Shown: piece by piece, positions 1-7,914 of the stretch
How positions within the stretch are numbered: position 1 is the first letter of the stretch
Layout: every line of letters starts with the position of its first letter
Source: Vampirovibrio sp041737375
GTDB lineage: Bacteria; Cyanobacteriota; Vampirovibrionia; Vampirovibrionales; Vampirovibrionaceae
NCBI RefSeq assembly: GCF_041737375.1
Contig: NZ_JBGSRV010000011.1
Coordinates: forward strand, 1 to 64,000
Direction of reading: 5' to 3'
Length of the DNA: 64,000 nucleotides
The notes under the pieces: generated by a model
The model's database searches: none
Seen by the model: the letters and a program-made list of their open reading frames with translations, nothing else
Told to the model about the DNA's origin: nothing
Program-made: the position numbers and the translations under genes

Positions 1-114
1 CAAACCCTGAAATTCTAACCCAAAGTTACCGTATTGGCTCAAACAAGATAAACAATGGGTAGAATGAAAAGAATCAAAATTTCTAACCTTAATTTGATAT
101 TTTTAATCGTAGCC

Positions 115-139
115 AACCATTGTTCCAAAATCAATGGTT
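115..139. other. Short perfect inverted repeat downstream of terL
   Basis: An 8-bp perfect stem (AACCATTG / CAATGGTT) with a 9-nt loop lies about 30 bp past the stop codon of the terminase gene, which is read on the minus strand. No T-run follows, so it is at best a weak terminator candidate. Bases 1-171 otherwise hold no gene. Confidence 0.25.
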
Positions 140-171
140 AAGAATCCTTACAGGACAGCGCACCATCCTCT

Positions 172-1866
172 TTAATAGTAGTCATAGGGTTCTCGATTAT
201 GTGATGTCTGAATTGGGCTCAAGAGAGGTAATTCAAGACGTTTTTTTAATTGACTGACCGCTCCGTGCAAGGCGTCTGGACCATCGTCATGGGTAGTGGG
301 AAACAGATGCATTTGGGTGATAAATAATTCAGGCAATGTATTTGAGAATAGGAGGTAGCCATTGGAGATGAGAGGCTCTAAGGTAGAAATTCGCTTTGCC
401 TTATTTTGAGTTTGGGTGACCGGAATGACGGATAAGCTTTGTTGTGGATATTCCAGGGCTTTGTCTTTGTAATTCATTTGCAAAATCCCTTGAAAGTTAT
501 TGGTTTCTAGATATAAGCGTTGAAATCCCCACTTGGCCTGTAAATGATAAGCTTGTTCCAATTGTCTGGACACCGGTACTTTTTCGAGGTAAGCGTCTAA
601 ACAGTATAAATATTCTTCTTTATCCAGGCCCACTACCACAATGGCCGCATAATCAGAGTCTTTGCTGGATGCCATTGCCGGATCATGGAAAGCTACGATT
701 TGTTCAAAATCTTTGAAAAGTACTTGTCGGTTTGAGCCATCTTGCCAGCAAACCCCAACAGGGAATCCTTGTTCATAAAGGAAGGTAAACCGCTTGGCTT
801 GGGGCATATTAAAAATCTGACGCTCTGGATCAAAGGGTTCGTTTTGCTTTTCAGATTGAAAGCTGGCCTTACCTTCATCTATTTGCATACAAAACAGCTT
901 TTCATAAGAATCACTCTCAGGCCACAGAACTTTGACGCCTTGCATCATGGTCATTTCATGATTTTTAAAATATAGATGTGCTGTTTCTTTTCGGTGGAGA
1001 TCGCTCAAATTGGTGTATCGGCTCTTATAGTCATTCCAAAGGCTTTGATGATCGGCGAAGTGTTCAACGGCCTGATAAAAATGGCTATTCCATCCCGGGT
1101 TTTTTAATAAGAATGAGAGCAGAGACTCTGGATGAAGAACTGTGCCGACCACCGTGATATTGGTACTGTTGTTGGATTGCCCTAATTTTAAAATGTCTTT
1201 TTGAAACCAGTCCAACGTTTTTTCTCGTTGCTTTAATTCGTAGACCCCTTCTAACGATTCGACATCATCGCAAATGATCAAAGAGGGACGATCTGCACCG
1301 TGTCGCATGCCTCGTGATGATTGCCCTCGGGATATGGCAACGACTCGACAGCCATTTTGTGCTGTGAAGTCAGAAGTTCCCCAGCGGGCACGCCCCAAAT
1401 AACGGCCGGGCTTGGGGGCCAGCGCCCCAAAGACTTCATGTAACAGCAGATTATGAGTGAGCTCATCTAGTATGTCTTTGACTTTTTGAACGGCTTGAGG
1501 GCGTGAATAACTGGCAATCACGACAAAAGGCTCATAGCCATAAACAATGGCATGCACGACTTTAAATAGCGTTTTGAAGGTGGTTTTGGCATGACCACGA
1601 GGGGCGGCAATTACATCCCTACGCTGTCGAGCGTATGGATTCTGCTCGGCTTGGCAAAAATCCAGATGCATTCTAGAAAAAGGAAATTCGCAATAATGTG
1701 CAAAGAAATAGCGGACAAAAAACTCGAAATCATATAAGCCCCGGGCCTGAATGACTGCTTTAAGCTCGTCAGAAGTAAGCTGCTTACTGGTTATTTGTAG
1801 TTTCTCCAAAAAGCTTGGTAAGGCCATCGACAAGAGCTTTTGGGTTAGAAGCTTCTCGGCTGACAT
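172..1866 (-). CDS. terL: Phage terminase large subunit (TerL)
   Basis: This 564-aa protein is the ATP-driven motor and nuclease that packages phage DNA. A Walker A-like motif APRGHAKTT lies near residues 87-95, and a Walker B-like LIICDDVE follows. The C-terminal RNase H-like nuclease domain shows FHDPAMASSKDSDYAAIVV, then LETNNFQG, and ends with DGPDALHGAV, which supplies the usual acidic metal ligands. The chosen ATG (MSAEKL) has AGAGGAAG about 9 nt upstream; a longer reading from 1938 lacks this. The gene overlaps the small-subunit gene by 83 bp. It looks intact, but no portal or capsid gene is visible to the left edge, so this is either the start of a prophage cut by the window or a remnant. 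Confidence 0.88.
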   Translation of the reverse strand: MSAEKLLTQKLLSMALPSFLEKLQITSKQLTSDELKAVIQARGLYDFEFFVRYFFAHYCEFPFSRMHLDFCQAEQNPYARQRRDVIAAPRGHAKTTFKTLFKVVHAIVYGYEPFVVIASYSRPQAVQKVKDILDELTHNLLLHEVFGALAPKPGRYLGRARWGTSDFTAQNGCRVVAISRGQSSRGMRHGADRPSLIICDDVESLEGVYELKQREKTLDWFQKDILKLGQSNNSTNITVVGTVLHPESLLSFLLKNPGWNSHFYQAVEHFADHQSLWNDYKSRYTNLSDLHRKETAHLYFKNHEMTMMQGVKVLWPESDSYEKLFCMQIDEGKASFQSEKQNEPFDPERQIFNMPQAKRFTFLYEQGFPVGVCWQDGSNRQVLFKDFEQIVAFHDPAMASSKDSDYAAIVVVGLDKEEYLYCLDAYLEKVPVSRQLEQAYHLQAKWGFQRLYLETNNFQGILQMNYKDKALEYPQQSLSVIPVTQTQNKAKRISTLEPLISNGYLLFSNTLPELFITQMHLFPTTHDDGPDALHGAVSQLKKRLELPLLSPIQTSHNREPYDYY

Positions 1867-2212
1867 GATTTTTTTCTTCCTCTTTCTTGATGGATTGATA
1901 AATTTTATATTCTTCAACAAGGGCAGCGCGTGCGGCATTTAGATCGGGATTCACTTGTTGAAGCGCTAGACGATACAAATAACTGGTTTTGGAAAGTGTT
2001 TCGTATAAATACTCATCAGCTGAAAGTGACTTTATATCCAGACTTCGTTCTTTACGCACTAGCTGGATATCCCGATAAACTTGTCGATCAGAAATTGCAA
2101 ATAATGGCTTTATCGTTTTTACAATCTCGGAGGTGCGAATGCCAATATCCAAGAGCTTATGAATGTAGGTTTTACGCTTTTCCTGGTCTATATCTTTGAA
2201 GGCTTTAGGCAT
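1784..2212 (-). CDS. Putative terminase small subunit / HTH protein
   Basis: This 142-aa basic, helical protein sits directly before terL in the same operon, where phages usually place the small terminase subunit that recognises the packaging site. A helix-turn-helix-like stretch (IRTSEIVKTI ... ISDRQVYRDIQLVRK) lies near residues 20-50, followed by a charged helical C-terminus. The ATG of MPKAFKD overlaps the stop of the ParB-like gene (ATGCCTAA), which argues for translational coupling and against the longer reading to 2314. The assignment rests on position plus the HTH; I do not recognise a specific family. Confidence 0.6.
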   Translation of the reverse strand: MPKAFKDIDQEKRKTYIHKLLDIGIRTSEIVKTIKPLFAISDRQVYRDIQLVRKERSLDIKSLSADEYLYETLSKTSYLYRLALQQVNPDLNAARAALVEEYKIYQSIKKEEEKNHVSREASNPKALVDGLTKLFGETTNNQ

Positions 2213-2813
2213 GTTTCTTCTCCAAATGTTGATGACATAATTGAATGAACTGTTGCGTTTTCTCACCTTGATAGAGTGCCAGTGCTTCTTCAACGACTTT
2301 GGCGTCTGATTCAAAGAGCATAAAGGTGTAGGGAATGGGTAGCAGAGCCTTTTCAGCTTCTATCTGGGCTTTCACCGCTTTTTCCAGCTCTGCTTCATCC
2401 AGTTTCAAAATTGCCAGTAAATCTTGGATTTGGGTTTCGGTTTCTGGCAACAGATTTGCCAAATTAGTCATTCCATAATCTTGTTGCAGGATGTTAACTA
2501 GTTCTGCCCGTTTTCGGATATCGTCGGTACCCCGGAGCGTGTTGAGAGTAGCCAGGGCCAAGGTCGCATCTTGCTCATCCATTTCCCAGACCTGGCAGTC
2601 TACCTGGGTATGATTTAGTTTCCTCAGGATCTCAAGCCGATGATGTCCGTCGATAATGAGGTACTCCCCTGGGCGCTGCGGGTGGGGTCGTACAATCAAA
2701 ACCGGATAGCAGTGAGTGCGCTTAATGTGGGTTTCAATTTTGGCCAGTCGATCTGGCGGACAAACATTACTGTTTCTGGGGTCGGGGTGAAGTTGCTGAA
2801 TATCAATTTGCAT
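2205..2813 (-). CDS. ParB/Srx-fold nuclease-like protein
   Basis: This 202-aa protein has an N-terminal ParB/sulfiredoxin-like domain. The signature is 'PV.IVRP...GEYLIIDGHHRLEILRKL' around residues 37-66, where DGHHR is the conserved nucleotide-binding loop. The helical middle includes LNTLRGTDD, common in phage- and plasmid-borne ParB-like proteins. The gene overlaps the methylase by 11 bp and the terminase small subunit by 8 bp, so all four are probably one transcript. In such modules ParB-like proteins are thought to bind or nick DNA near packaging or replication genes; the exact role here is not visible. Start ATG has AAAGG 9 nt upstream. Confidence 0.75.
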   Translation of the reverse strand: MQIDIQQLHPDPRNSNVCPPDRLAKIETHIKRTHCYPVLIVRPHPQRPGEYLIIDGHHRLEILRKLNHTQVDCQVWEMDEQDATLALATLNTLRGTDDIRKRAELVNILQQDYGMTNLANLLPETETQIQDLLAILKLDEAELEKAVKAQIEAEKALLPIPYTFMLFESDAKVVEEALALYQGEKTQQFIQLCHQHLEKKHA

Positions 2814-3885
2814 AGGAAATTACCTTTCGTTCAGTGCTTGCAATAATTAGTAACTCTTGATTGTGGTTGGACTTGGAAACGTGTGCCAAGTGCTTATAGG
2901 CCTTGGCGAACCCCTGGACTTTGCGGGATCCCGCATGGCGTTGTACTAAGGCGATCAATGCATTTAAGTCCAGGACCTGATTCCCGTAAGAAAGCATCCA
3001 GGTGGGAAGATGCCGGACACTGTCAAACAGAGTGTCCAGACTTTCGGTACTTTTTGAGAAACTTGAGGGGGTGACCTGTTTGTGGCCGGTTAGAAGATGA
3101 TCAATAACGGCAAAGGTCTTTTCATAGGCACTGGTGTGAGCGTAAGGTGGATCTGCATATAAGATGTCGCCTTGAAGGTTGGGTAAAATATTAAGTGCAT
3201 CCGCCTGATGAAAGCTGATAGGTGCGCCTGAGAAGAGGCCCTGATTAACGGTTTTTATCTCTTTGGTCAGCCAATCACAGCTGGGAATCAGGAGACTATC
3301 CAGGCTGCCATCGATAAAACGCTTTGGGTTTAAGCTGTCCCAGCTTCTGATTCCATCTAATGCTTCGGCGAAAGGTCGGTTTGAAGTGTTTACACTGGTG
3401 GGAATGCAGATAAAACGGTAAATACAACGCCAGATTACCAATTTCATTAAAGCTTTCAGTGTTGTATTTTGCACCTGGTTTGCCCAATAGAGCCATTGGT
3501 CAAGAATCTGGGCGTGTCGACAGCTAAAAACAGAAGGTGAGTACATTGATTCGACTAGTCCAGGCTTTTGGTTAGTAGGAATCGGTTGGCTGAGATAAAG
3601 CAAATGCGATCTTTGCAGGCGCAGGGTTCCGTTCATTAGCGCTGCTTCCGCAACAATTTTTGAGCGGCCTGCGCAATCAACGGCACAGATTTTTTTGAAG
3701 CCTTGAGTTTTGGCAAACAATGAAATGGAGCCACCCCCCATAAAGAGATCAATGAACTCGGATTGATCCCACTCTTTTTGAGGAATGGCGTGTTGTAGGG
3801 TGTTGAAGATCCATGGCGCTAAGGTGCGCTTGCCTCCAAAGTAGGCAGGTAGTATCGATAAAAAACGGGATGAAACAGTTGTCAT
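2803..3885 (-). CDS. DNA adenine methylase (Dam/D12 class)
   Basis: This 360-aa N6-adenine DNA methyltransferase has YFGGKRTLAPWIF near residue 15 (motif X with the following helix), DLFMGGGS near residues 46-53 (the F-x-G-x-G SAM-binding loop), and YADPPYAHTSAYE near residue 240, the catalytic DPPY. The order is that of the D12/Dam class. Start ATG has GAGG 6 nt upstream. It is the first gene of the minus-strand operon leading into the terminase genes and diverges from the gene at 3940. It is probably a phage or island orphan methylase protecting the element's DNA or marking packaging sites, because no restriction partner is adjacent. Confidence 0.85.
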   Translation of the reverse strand: MTTVSSRFLSILPAYFGGKRTLAPWIFNTLQHAIPQKEWDQSEFIDLFMGGGSISLFAKTQGFKKICAVDCAGRSKIVAEAALMNGTLRLQRSHLLYLSQPIPTNQKPGLVESMYSPSVFSCRHAQILDQWLYWANQVQNTTLKALMKLVIWRCIYRFICIPTSVNTSNRPFAEALDGIRSWDSLNPKRFIDGSLDSLLIPSCDWLTKEIKTVNQGLFSGAPISFHQADALNILPNLQGDILYADPPYAHTSAYEKTFAVIDHLLTGHKQVTPSSFSKSTESLDTLFDSVRHLPTWMLSYGNQVLDLNALIALVQRHAGSRKVQGFAKAYKHLAHVSKSNHNQELLIIASTERKVISYAN

Positions 3886-3939
3886 TACTGGCCTCGCTTG
3901 CTGTTTTTTTTAGAATGACATCAAACGGACGGGAGTATA

Positions 3940-4863
3940 ATGATCAATACTGTCTTATTTCAGACAGCAACAAATGGCATTAGTCAACAAATAAGAGAAT
4001 TGTCAATTATGCCTCAACCGACCATTCGAAGTACGCTGAATGCGTTTATACACGGCAAACTTCAAGACAGTGATGGGAAAGTCAGTAATTTTTCTCCATT
4101 GATATCAAAAGGAAATGCCATTTTGGTAGAGCCTGAAAGCCAAGAGCTACTTGCTGGCTTGGGGCTGAGAAAGCTGGAATTTGCAGAGCGTTATATTAAG
4201 CCATTTAGATCCTTTAGCCCAAAAGAACTCATGCAAATAGCAGAAGTTTTGAAGCACACTGTTTTTGATGATGCCCATCTTCTGTTGGACGTAAAACCAA
4301 TCCGCATTTTTGAAGTGCTTAGATGGACCATTGCACAGGTGCATTTGTTATTGCCAAACGAAAACATTGTTGCACCTGAATGGGACGGTAACATTCTCAT
4401 AGAGAACCCCTTGGAGCGAAGAGATCTAGGCGAAGGCTTTTGGGAATTTGTTTATTCTGACCATTATTCTAAGGACTATGACCTTATTAAATTGCTAGCC
4501 CCTGCAGAAGCGTTTATAGTCCCAATATTCCAATGCTGGATTTGTGGACAAATGGATCGCGATAAACGAGGAAAGCCTTTTCGAAAGAACTCAAAGACTT
4601 GCCATGTTGAAGGCTGTAATAGTTTTAGTTCGGATATGAGTGATCATAAGCAGGGTTGCTGCTTTTTGGCTTGGCGGAAGTTGAAAAAAACATTTTATTC
4701 GAGTCAGGAATATTACAAAAATAACTCTGAAAAATCCTTAAAAAAATTCAATGATATTTGCGAGAAGCAATATCTCAATAATCTCAACATCCTTCACCCA
4801 ATCCGGGCAGCTGAAGAAAGGGATGAGAGTAGTAAATTTTTTCATGAAAAGAAGCCTCAGTAG
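3940..4863 (+). CDS. Hypothetical protein with C-terminal Cys cluster
   Basis: I do not recognise this 307-aa protein. A cysteine arrangement CWICGQ ... TCHVEGC at about residues 197-225 could bind zinc. The C-terminus is Lys- and Ser-rich and probably disordered. The upstream ATG has GGGAG only 4 nt away; the downstream Met of MPQPTIRS (4009) is an alternative start. The last codons fall inside a dispersed repeat whose other copy is at 9607, so the original C-terminus may have been replaced. The gene diverges from the methylase-terminase operon. Confidence 0.55.
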   Translation: MINTVLFQTATNGISQQIRELSIMPQPTIRSTLNAFIHGKLQDSDGKVSNFSPLISKGNAILVEPESQELLAGLGLRKLEFAERYIKPFRSFSPKELMQIAEVLKHTVFDDAHLLLDVKPIRIFEVLRWTIAQVHLLLPNENIVAPEWDGNILIENPLERRDLGEGFWEFVYSDHYSKDYDLIKLLAPAEAFIVPIFQCWICGQMDRDKRGKPFRKNSKTCHVEGCNSFSSDMSDHKQGCCFLAWRKLKKTFYSSQEYYKNNSEKSLKKFNDICEKQYLNNLNILHPIRAAEERDESSKFFHEKKPQ

Positions 4864-5012
4864 CTGTTTAAACCCTGATCATAAAAATCTTAAGCTATGG
4901 GGTGTAGGATCGTCAGAATTGGGTGCTTTTTGTGTCAGTAAGCTGTCATCAACACGCTGTTGGGTTGTGCGTTTGATACAGAGTACGCTTTAGAATCTGG
5001 ATTCTCTGTTTT
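4842..5012. repeat. Dispersed repeat A, copy 1
   Basis: This segment of about 170 bp matches 9607-9774 in the same orientation, with scattered substitutions and about 85-90% identity by eye. It starts inside the last codons of the gene at 3940 and runs into non-coding DNA. No ORF is shared in frame between the copies and no clear terminal inverted repeats are visible. It may be a remnant of a decayed mobile element or a duplicated intergenic region. Confidence 0.75.
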
Positions 5013-5346
5013 CGCTGAGAGGGCAAGCTCCCGACAGACTTTTCCCCGTCTTTTCACCGGATACCTGGCTGCGTATGGACGCAATAATCTGCTCTTCTGT
5101 AAAACTGGAGATCTTCCTTGTTTAAGGTTCCTTTCTTTCTATGAATAAAAACCTTAAGTTTTAAATGATTCCCTATTATGGAGTGCAGATCAGTCTGGCC
5201 ATCATGCCCAGCTCAAACCCATCTAGCAATGTTAGAAGGTGGTTCAGGTCTGATCACTAGGTGGGTAATGATCTGAATGAGGTTGTCAGTTTAGGGGGTA
5301 GCAATCCTTTGAGGGCTTACGGAGTCAAGGACTAATAAATTGGCTA
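5013..5346. other. Non-coding gap
   Basis: I see no convincing gene, RNA or terminator between dispersed repeat A and the end of the ankyrin gene. The sequence looks like decayed DNA. Confidence 0.4.
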
Positions 5347-7209
5347 TTATTTGGCCCCAGCGGCATGAAGTGCTTCGGCAATTTCCGTATGCCCGTTTTC
5401 AACTGCTAATTGTAGAGGTGTATGTTTTGATTTTGAAGGAATATTAAGTTCAGCGCCAGCATTGATGATCAGTTTAGCTATTTCGGTATGCCCCCTGGAG
5501 GAAGCAATCCACAAAGGGGTTCGATTGTGCTTTACTTCCGAGGTATTTAGGTTGGCGCCAGCATTGATGAGCAGTTTAGCGATATCGGTATGCCCACAGC
5601 AGGAGGCTGCCCACAAAGGTGTTTGATTGCCCTCTACTTCAGGGGTATTTAGGTTGGCGCCAGCATTGATGAGGAGTTTAGCGATATCGGTATGCCCATT
5701 GCGGGAGGCCACCCACAATGGCGTTTGATTAACTGTTGTCGACCCTTTTTCCACAGTGGCACCCATCTGAACCAGGAATTCTGCGGCCTGCAGTTTCCCT
5801 TTTTGAGCGGCCCGGTACAAAGGGGTGCAATCATTTGAATCCAGCGCATCAAAATCCACACCCTGTTTTACCAATTTTTTTAGAGCCTGAATATTATCGT
5901 TGCTAATTGCCCCACAAAGTTTATCCACGCTTTGGGGGGAACGATCCAAGGGGCCCGGTAGCCGTTGTGAAAAAGGGGCTGTAAGTTTTTTAGGGAGACT
6001 GGGTTGGCTATCAAGCCCCAGTGCCTTCACGCTGAGCAAATCTCGAACAATATCGCTGTGGCCAAAAGCCTGTGCTACTCTCAGTGGTGTAACCCCATTC
6101 TCATCCGCCATATTAAATGCGGCGCCACTGTCTATAAGAATATTAACCACCTCGGTGTGCCCATTTTGGGCCGCAATCCAAAGGGGAGAACGATTTTGTA
6201 GTGGGAAGCCAAGCTGTAAATCTGCCCCATGCTCAATTAAGAATTGAGCGGCATTCACTTGGCCATGTTCCGCAGCCCGGTAAAGCGCACTGCAGTTCTG
6301 CTCATCCAGGCGGTTAATAGAGGCTTTTCTGCTGATCAATTGCTTGAGTTTATGAACATCCCCTTCCTGGGCGGCCTTCGCCAATGCATTCGCGCTGGCC
6401 TGGCTCCGGTCGTTGGCTTTTCCAAGGCTACTGCTCAACCCATAAGTGCCCCACCCCATCATGCCAACGCCTGCTGTGGTTACAGCGGTACTTTTTGCGG
6501 GTGTAGTGACATAAGGCAGCACATAATAGCCTGTAGCAGCCATGCCTGCCCCATAGCCTATTTGCCTTAAGGGCTCAAAATTTTGAAGTATCAGTCTGCG
6601 TCCATTGCGAACCGCATTGTTAATCAGTCTTGAGGCTGTATTTTCGGTGGCTGTTACCGCTGCCAAACTTACTGGCTCGTGCAATTGATTAACAGCCTGA
6701 CTGGCAGACTCAGACGCAAAGAAACCCAAGTGCTTTGCCGCTTGTGGCGTCAATATTTGAAATCTGGCCTGGTCAGCGGTTTGGCCTGCCCAGTTGGCGA
6801 TATGTTGGGCAGTTTGCGGCACAAAGAGCTGATTTCCGATGTGGAGTACCGTATTTGCGCCAAAATCAGCTAACTTTTTGGATTCGTCTTCTGTAAGAGT
6901 CAAATTGAGCGTTTTTTTCACAAAGTCTGCCAGATTTTGTGAATTCTCTGAATTCAGTACGGTTACTTTTAAGTCCTCCATGGCTGGGGCCATTAAGGTT
7001 TGAGCCAATGTGGGTTTCTTGTGGTAACCGAATATCCCTAGGAAGCCATTTCCCATTTTTGTAAAAAAGCCTGGGTTGCTGTCATTTCCGCTAAATTTGG
7101 GTGCAGTAGCACTAGAAGGCTTGTGGACTGCCGTCTGTATGGGGTAAGTTTGTCTGACAGGTTGCGTGGAGGTAGGTGGATGCAGTGGTTGAGTAGGGAC
7201 AGTGAGCAT
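5347..7209 (-). CDS. Ankyrin-repeat protein with hydrophobic middle segment
   Basis: This 620-aa protein has a Pro/Ser/Thr-rich N-terminus ending in APKFSGN (residues 36-42), a helical region, and a hydrophobic Gly-rich stretch around residues 215-260 that may insert in a membrane. Two ankyrin blocks follow, at about residues 275-395 and 430-618. Typical units read 'xTPLWxAAxxGHTxIAxLLIxAGAxxN'. The last three repeats are almost identical (GHTDIAKLLINAGANLNT), suggesting recent internal duplication. ATG with AAAAGG 8 nt upstream. Ankyrin repeats bind proteins and are common in effectors of host-associated bacteria, but no target can be read here. The short N-terminal motif recurs in four other proteins of this window. 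Confidence 0.85.
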   Translation of the reverse strand: MLTVPTQPLHPPTSTQPVRQTYPIQTAVHKPSSATAPKFSGNDSNPGFFTKMGNGFLGIFGYHKKPTLAQTLMAPAMEDLKVTVLNSENSQNLADFVKKTLNLTLTEDESKKLADFGANTVLHIGNQLFVPQTAQHIANWAGQTADQARFQILTPQAAKHLGFFASESASQAVNQLHEPVSLAAVTATENTASRLINNAVRNGRRLILQNFEPLRQIGYGAGMAATGYYVLPYVTTPAKSTAVTTAGVGMMGWGTYGLSSSLGKANDRSQASANALAKAAQEGDVHKLKQLISRKASINRLDEQNCSALYRAAEHGQVNAAQFLIEHGADLQLGFPLQNRSPLWIAAQNGHTEVVNILIDSGAAFNMADENGVTPLRVAQAFGHSDIVRDLLSVKALGLDSQPSLPKKLTAPFSQRLPGPLDRSPQSVDKLCGAISNDNIQALKKLVKQGVDFDALDSNDCTPLYRAAQKGKLQAAEFLVQMGATVEKGSTTVNQTPLWVASRNGHTDIAKLLINAGANLNTPEVEGNQTPLWAASCCGHTDIAKLLINAGANLNTSEVKHNRTPLWIASSRGHTEIAKLIINAGAELNIPSKSKHTPLQLAVENGHTEIAEALHAAGAK

Positions 7210-7396
7210 AGCGGGAACCTTTTAAAAACGGGAGAGTGAACTTCAGAAGTTTATACATATTTAAATTCAAACTTGCTGATTTCGCAACTCCTATTGATGC
7301 TGAATCTTAAAAAATAATGCTTAAATTTACAGAGCGGTGCTTTTTTAGAGGTGACCTGAGTGTCGGTTTGGGAAGAATTCGAAATGAAACAGAGTA

Positions 7397-7430
7397 CCCT
7401 TTAGGGCATCCATATGTAAGCCCTAAAGGG
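7397..7430 (+). repeat. Small palindromic repeat, copy 1
   Basis: A perfect 11-bp inverted repeat (CCCTTTAGGGC / GCCCTAAAGGG) with a 12-nt loop sits 13 nt after the orfA start of the IS3 relic. It is followed by CAACGGC. Degenerate copies occur on the opposite strand at 7587 and at 12503. Confidence 0.75.
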
Positions 7431-7586
7431 CAACGGCTTTGGGTAAATGGAAACAGAAATACGGTGGCATGTGCATTTAATGAAGCCCGGCGGCTGAAAG
7501 AGCTGGAGCATGCAAACACATGTTTAAAGCGGATTGTGGCGAATCTAACGCTGGATAAAGAGGTCCTGCAAGAAATTGCATACGCA

Positions 7587-7621
7587 GTCGTTGCCTGATA
7601 AGGCTTACGAATGTGGATGCC
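7587..7621 (-). repeat. Small palindromic repeat, copy 2 (degenerate)
   Basis: This shares the GTTGCCTGATAAGGCTTACG / GGATGCC body with the copy at 12503. It lies between the orfA and orfB fragments of the IS3 relic. The palindromic arms have decayed. Confidence 0.55.
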
Positions 7622-7791
7622 GCTCACGGTAAAAATGTGAAAGCTTCAATGGGAGACTTCGGGATGAATGCCTGAATATGGAGCAGTTTGACACCCTTAA
7701 AGAGGCTCAAGTCGTTATTGGAGCTAACACAACTCTTTTCGCTCCCATTGTGCATCATCCCCTTGGGGAAAGCGCTGTAGGCTACCATCCT

Positions 7792-7902
7792 TCCGACCAG
7801 TTTCGCCCATTACCGGCATGCTACGCATTCCAGCCATCCCCTAGGGGAGGTGATAGAATCCCAAACACGCTACTTTCTCATACTACCCAAAGTAAACCCT
7901 AA
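7792..7902 (-). repeat. Dispersed repeat B, copy 1
   Basis: Its reverse complement matches 21443-21548 over about 105 bp (shared blocks include TGTTTGG, CACCTCCC, GCATGCTACGCAT on one strand). Both copies are next to decayed mobile DNA. The stretch 7726-7914 contains no other feature that I can support. Confidence 0.65.
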
Positions 7903-7914
7903 TTACATGAAAAT

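Larger units (their letters stand above)
7352..7725 (+). pseudogene. Decayed IS3-family element (orfA and orfB fragments)
   Basis: The left part starts with a TGACCTGAG terminus-like sequence and a GAAATGAAACAG orfA start. It then jumps to the orfA C-terminus (W-K-Q-K-Y-G ... ARRLKELEHAN ... LKRIVANLTLDKEVLQEI), which resembles the intact copy at 12240. From about 7645 it continues with an orfB C-terminal fragment (DECLNMEQFDTLKEAQVVIG). Most of both orfs is missing. A palindromic small repeat sits just after the orfA start and another between the two fragments. Confidence 0.75.
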
